Assembly: GCA_937951625.1 (NCBI GenBank)
Contig: CALFBP010000038.1
Span: 1 to 44,830, forward strand
From: an uncultured Thermoguttaceae bacterium
GTDB taxonomy: Bacteria; Planctomycetota; Planctomycetia; Pirellulales; Thermoguttaceae
Direction of reading: 5' to 3'
DNA length: 44,830 bases
The translations under genes and the position numbers were made by a program. Each line of letters begins with the position of its first letter. Positions within the stretch are counted from its first letter, which is position 1. Below the pieces are notes generated by a model, which saw nothing but the letters and a program-made list of their open reading frames with translations, ran no database searches and had not been told where the DNA came from. This document shows positions 43,082 through 44,830 of the stretch, piece by piece.

Positions 43082-43537
43082 GTGTCGAAAGATGATCTGA
43101 ACGATTTACCTCCGATTGGAAAAGGTCCGCTCGATGGCGATCTGTTGAACGACGACGCCGCGGCTGCTGCGGGAACGTCGCTGACGATTGGCGATCCCTT
43201 GGCCATCGATGAAGGCGAGCCGATTTCAGCCCCCACCGCCCTTCCCACCGACGAGCCCAAGGCAGAGCCCGAACCTGAAAAGGCCGAAAAACCCGAAAAA
43301 CCCAAATCGCCTGGCTTCGCTGCGCGACTCGCGCGGTCGAACCCCTATACCGTTATGCTCTTCGTATCACTGGTCGCCTTGCTGATCGGAATCCTGTGCC
43401 TCGCCTTGGAGTGGGGTTCCTATAACTTCGAGATCAAGCCGAGCGCCGGCCTTTTAGCACCGCCAAGCAGCGTCGAGACCGCAAATGCGGCCACCGCCAT
43501 GCTCGCGGCTGCGGCCGCACATTCGCAGGCTTGTTGA
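43082..43537 (+). CDS. Single-pass membrane protein with acidic Pro-rich domain
   Basis: 151 residues from the GTG at 43082, chosen because GAGGGGAGGA ends 6 nt upstream. The N-terminal half is acidic and Pro/Ala-rich (LNDLPPIGKGPLDGDLLNDD, then a Glu-Pro-Lys repeat about 60-77). One membrane helix follows (about 88-110, VMLFVSLVALLIGILCLAL) and a short Ala-rich tail outside. Architecture suggests a cytoplasmic disordered region tethered to the membrane. No family recognised. It sits just downstream of the candidate RNA and terminator and may be controlled by it. Confidence 0.7.
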   Translation: MSKDDLNDLPPIGKGPLDGDLLNDDAAAAAGTSLTIGDPLAIDEGEPISAPTALPTDEPKAEPEPEKAEKPEKPKSPGFAARLARSNPYTVMLFVSLVALLIGILCLALEWGSYNFEIKPSAGLLAPPSSVETANAATAMLAAAAAHSQAC

Positions 43538-43670
43538 ATCAGTTCCTCGCCCTCTCCAACCACCCAGCGCCGGTTGGGCCTTGGTGCGGATCGGCAAGGA
43601 TTTGGCACACAAGGCCCAAGTCGTTTTCCCGGCTGACAACATCGGGCGAGGCGCAGGCGGCCACCCCGGC

Positions 43671-44830
43671 TTATTCGCCCGCTGGCCGGACCACAGTGAC
43701 CGTATGGCGGTGATACACTCCCGGTTCCCTACCGCCCAGGGTGACCGAGAGTTGCGACTGGAGGAAGTCGAACTTGGCCACGATCTTGCTTAGGCTGGGC
43801 AGCAGGCCGAAGACCTCCTGGACCGGTTTCAATTTCTCTGGGTCGGTGTTGGGCCCCAAGATAACCGGCAACATCGGCCCTATCAGTCCCCCCTGATTCA
43901 ACAGGGCGGCGATCTGGCGGATTTCCTCGGCCGTGTTTCGATAGCGGATCGAATACACCGGACCGTCCACCTCGAGGTTGAATTGCCGGAACGAGGCAGC
44001 ATCGGCGATCGTGGGCGCCTTGCCCGACCGGGTCGCCAGGACGGCCTTCACGGCGCCGGCGTTCGATCCGATCATCATCCAGCCGTCGTGAAATCCGATG
44101 ACCGGCTTGATGCCCATAGCCAACAGGGCCGAGGCCGAAACTTGTTCAAAGCCCTCCAGATCGTCACACTTCGAGAGCTGGATTTGCTGTGCGGCCACGG
44201 CGGGGACCTGTTTAAGCGCGTCGATGGCCCGGTGCAGGAGCTCGCGAATCCGTTCCGGCTTCTGGCATCGCATGGCGAGGAAGGATTCCCCGCCGCCCAA
44301 TGGCGATGCCGAGGTCGCTGGAAGCGATACCGACACGCACTCGCCACTGAAGGCATGGAGAATATCCTCATCCAAGCGAACCCCAATCCTCGTCTGCATT
44401 TTTTCAAACTGTTCCAGGTCCCGTTGTGCCTCGGGGAACCGTTCCCGGAGCACGCTGATGACTTGCTCGAAAAGTGGTTGGAGGTTGACGCCCGTGGTCA
44501 GCGAATACGAGGTGGCGTTGGCCGGCACCCAGCTCTGCCAGTCGGCAAACGGCTGGCCGCTCCCGAAAATCTTGAAAAGGGTCTTGTTTTCGGCGCCGGG
44601 CGCGAGTTTGCCATAGGTCGCGCTGCGCATCAGATTGCCCTCGGTGTATTCGACCGTGACCTCGTAGTCGAGGATGGCCACTTCGTCGAAAAGCTTCTCC
44701 AACAAACCGGCAAAAAGTTCAACCTGTTGTTCGTTTTTTCCTAACGAACGCACTAAGTCGGCCAGCCTGCGTAGCTGGCTCATATGTTGCTGCATGTCAT
44801 AGAACGTCAGGCCGTCCTCTGCTTTGGGCA
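43671..44830 (-). CDS. DUF3352-like exported protein, 5' end missing
   Basis: The frame is open to the right window edge: upstream of the first internal ATG (44795) codons read PKAEDGLTFYD without a stop, so the gene starts beyond 44830. At least 386 residues are present. Sequence features such as VQEVFGLLPSLSKIVAKFDF, SSNAGAV-like MIGSNAGAVKAVLATRSG and repeated LVTGVNLQPLFEQ-type segments recall the large DUF3352 extracytoplasmic proteins of planctomycetes. Function unknown. It converges with the small membrane-protein gene at 43537. Confidence 0.7.
   Translation of the reverse strand, partial: PKAEDGLTFYDMQQHMSQLRRLADLVRSLGKNEQQVELFAGLLEKLFDEVAILDYEVTVEYTEGNLMRSATYGKLAPGAENKTLFKIFGSGQPFADWQSWVPANATSYSLTTGVNLQPLFEQVISVLRERFPEAQRDLEQFEKMQTRIGVRLDEDILHAFSGECVSVSLPATSASPLGGGESFLAMRCQKPERIRELLHRAIDALKQVPAVAAQQIQLSKCDDLEGFEQVSASALLAMGIKPVIGFHDGWMMIGSNAGAVKAVLATRSGKAPTIADAASFRQFNLEVDGPVYSIRYRNTAEEIRQIAALLNQGGLIGPMLPVILGPNTDPEKLKPVQEVFGLLPSLSKIVAKFDFLQSQLSVTLGGREPGVYHRHTVTVVRPAGE

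Overview
The window looks like chromosomal DNA of a planctomycete, probably close to the Pirellulales or Thermogutta type. The evidence is the gene content: a DUF1559 pseudopilin-like protein with a type IV prepilin leader, a tiny lipoprotein of a kind common in that phylum, exported ThuA-like and sugar-isomerase-like proteins, a giant discoidin/multiheme protein with hydrazine-synthase-alpha-like features, large arabinofuranosidases and a Gfo/Idh/MocA oxidoreductase. The DNA is GC-rich, and SD-like motifs precede many but not all starts. The assignment rests on family knowledge, not on a database search.

Layout. 1-7.0 kb: tRNA-Leu(GAG) with its promoter, a GAF-SpoIIE phosphatase, an exported TIM-barrel protein, a WalJ-like metallo-hydrolase, and a tightly coupled TPR / ABC ATPase / ABC-2 permease unit. 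7.3-15.2 kb: a membrane-anchored coiled-coil protein, a GH51 arabinofuranosidase, a YhaM-like OB-HD exoribonuclease, a Tat-exported ThuA protein, an FmdB zinc-ribbon protein and a GT4 glycosyltransferase. 15.6-17.0 kb: a DUF1559 pseudopilin plus lipoprotein operon ending in three stacked hairpins.

17.4-20.7 kb is a compact + strand unit: a soluble zinc-finger (ZAS) protein, a 48-residue Cys-containing membrane peptide, a DUF2892 protein, a cytochrome bd-superfamily subunit I fused to a C-terminal cytochrome c domain, and a nine-helix partner subunit. It reads as a cytochrome c-linked oxidase-like complex and is the most interesting protein system here. 20.9-27.6 kb is a hemicellulose/arabinose block: a second GH51 with accessory domains, a CBM-GH TIM-barrel enzyme, an exported FAM173-like methyltransferase and an exported aldose 1-epimerase.

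27.7-35.8 kb is a long minus-strand run of housekeeping genes: a small membrane protein, rplU, RNase E/G, DUF2344, a permease-less PTS (EI, HPr, IIA), a ribosome hibernation factor and a TatC with a large periplasmic insertion. The order hibernation factor / IIA / HPr / EI recalls the proteobacterial rpoN-hpf-ptsN region. 36-42.5 kb: a small lipoprotein, the 1313-residue tri-heme protein, a Gfo/Idh/MocA oxidoreductase and a DUF1810 protein.

42.7-44.8 kb holds a striking non-coding segment. It has a perfect TATAAT box, about 250 nt with at least seven potential hairpins, and a clean intrinsic terminator just upstream of a small membrane-protein gene. This is a candidate structured ncRNA or long regulatory leader. 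The last gene (DUF3352-like) runs off the right edge.
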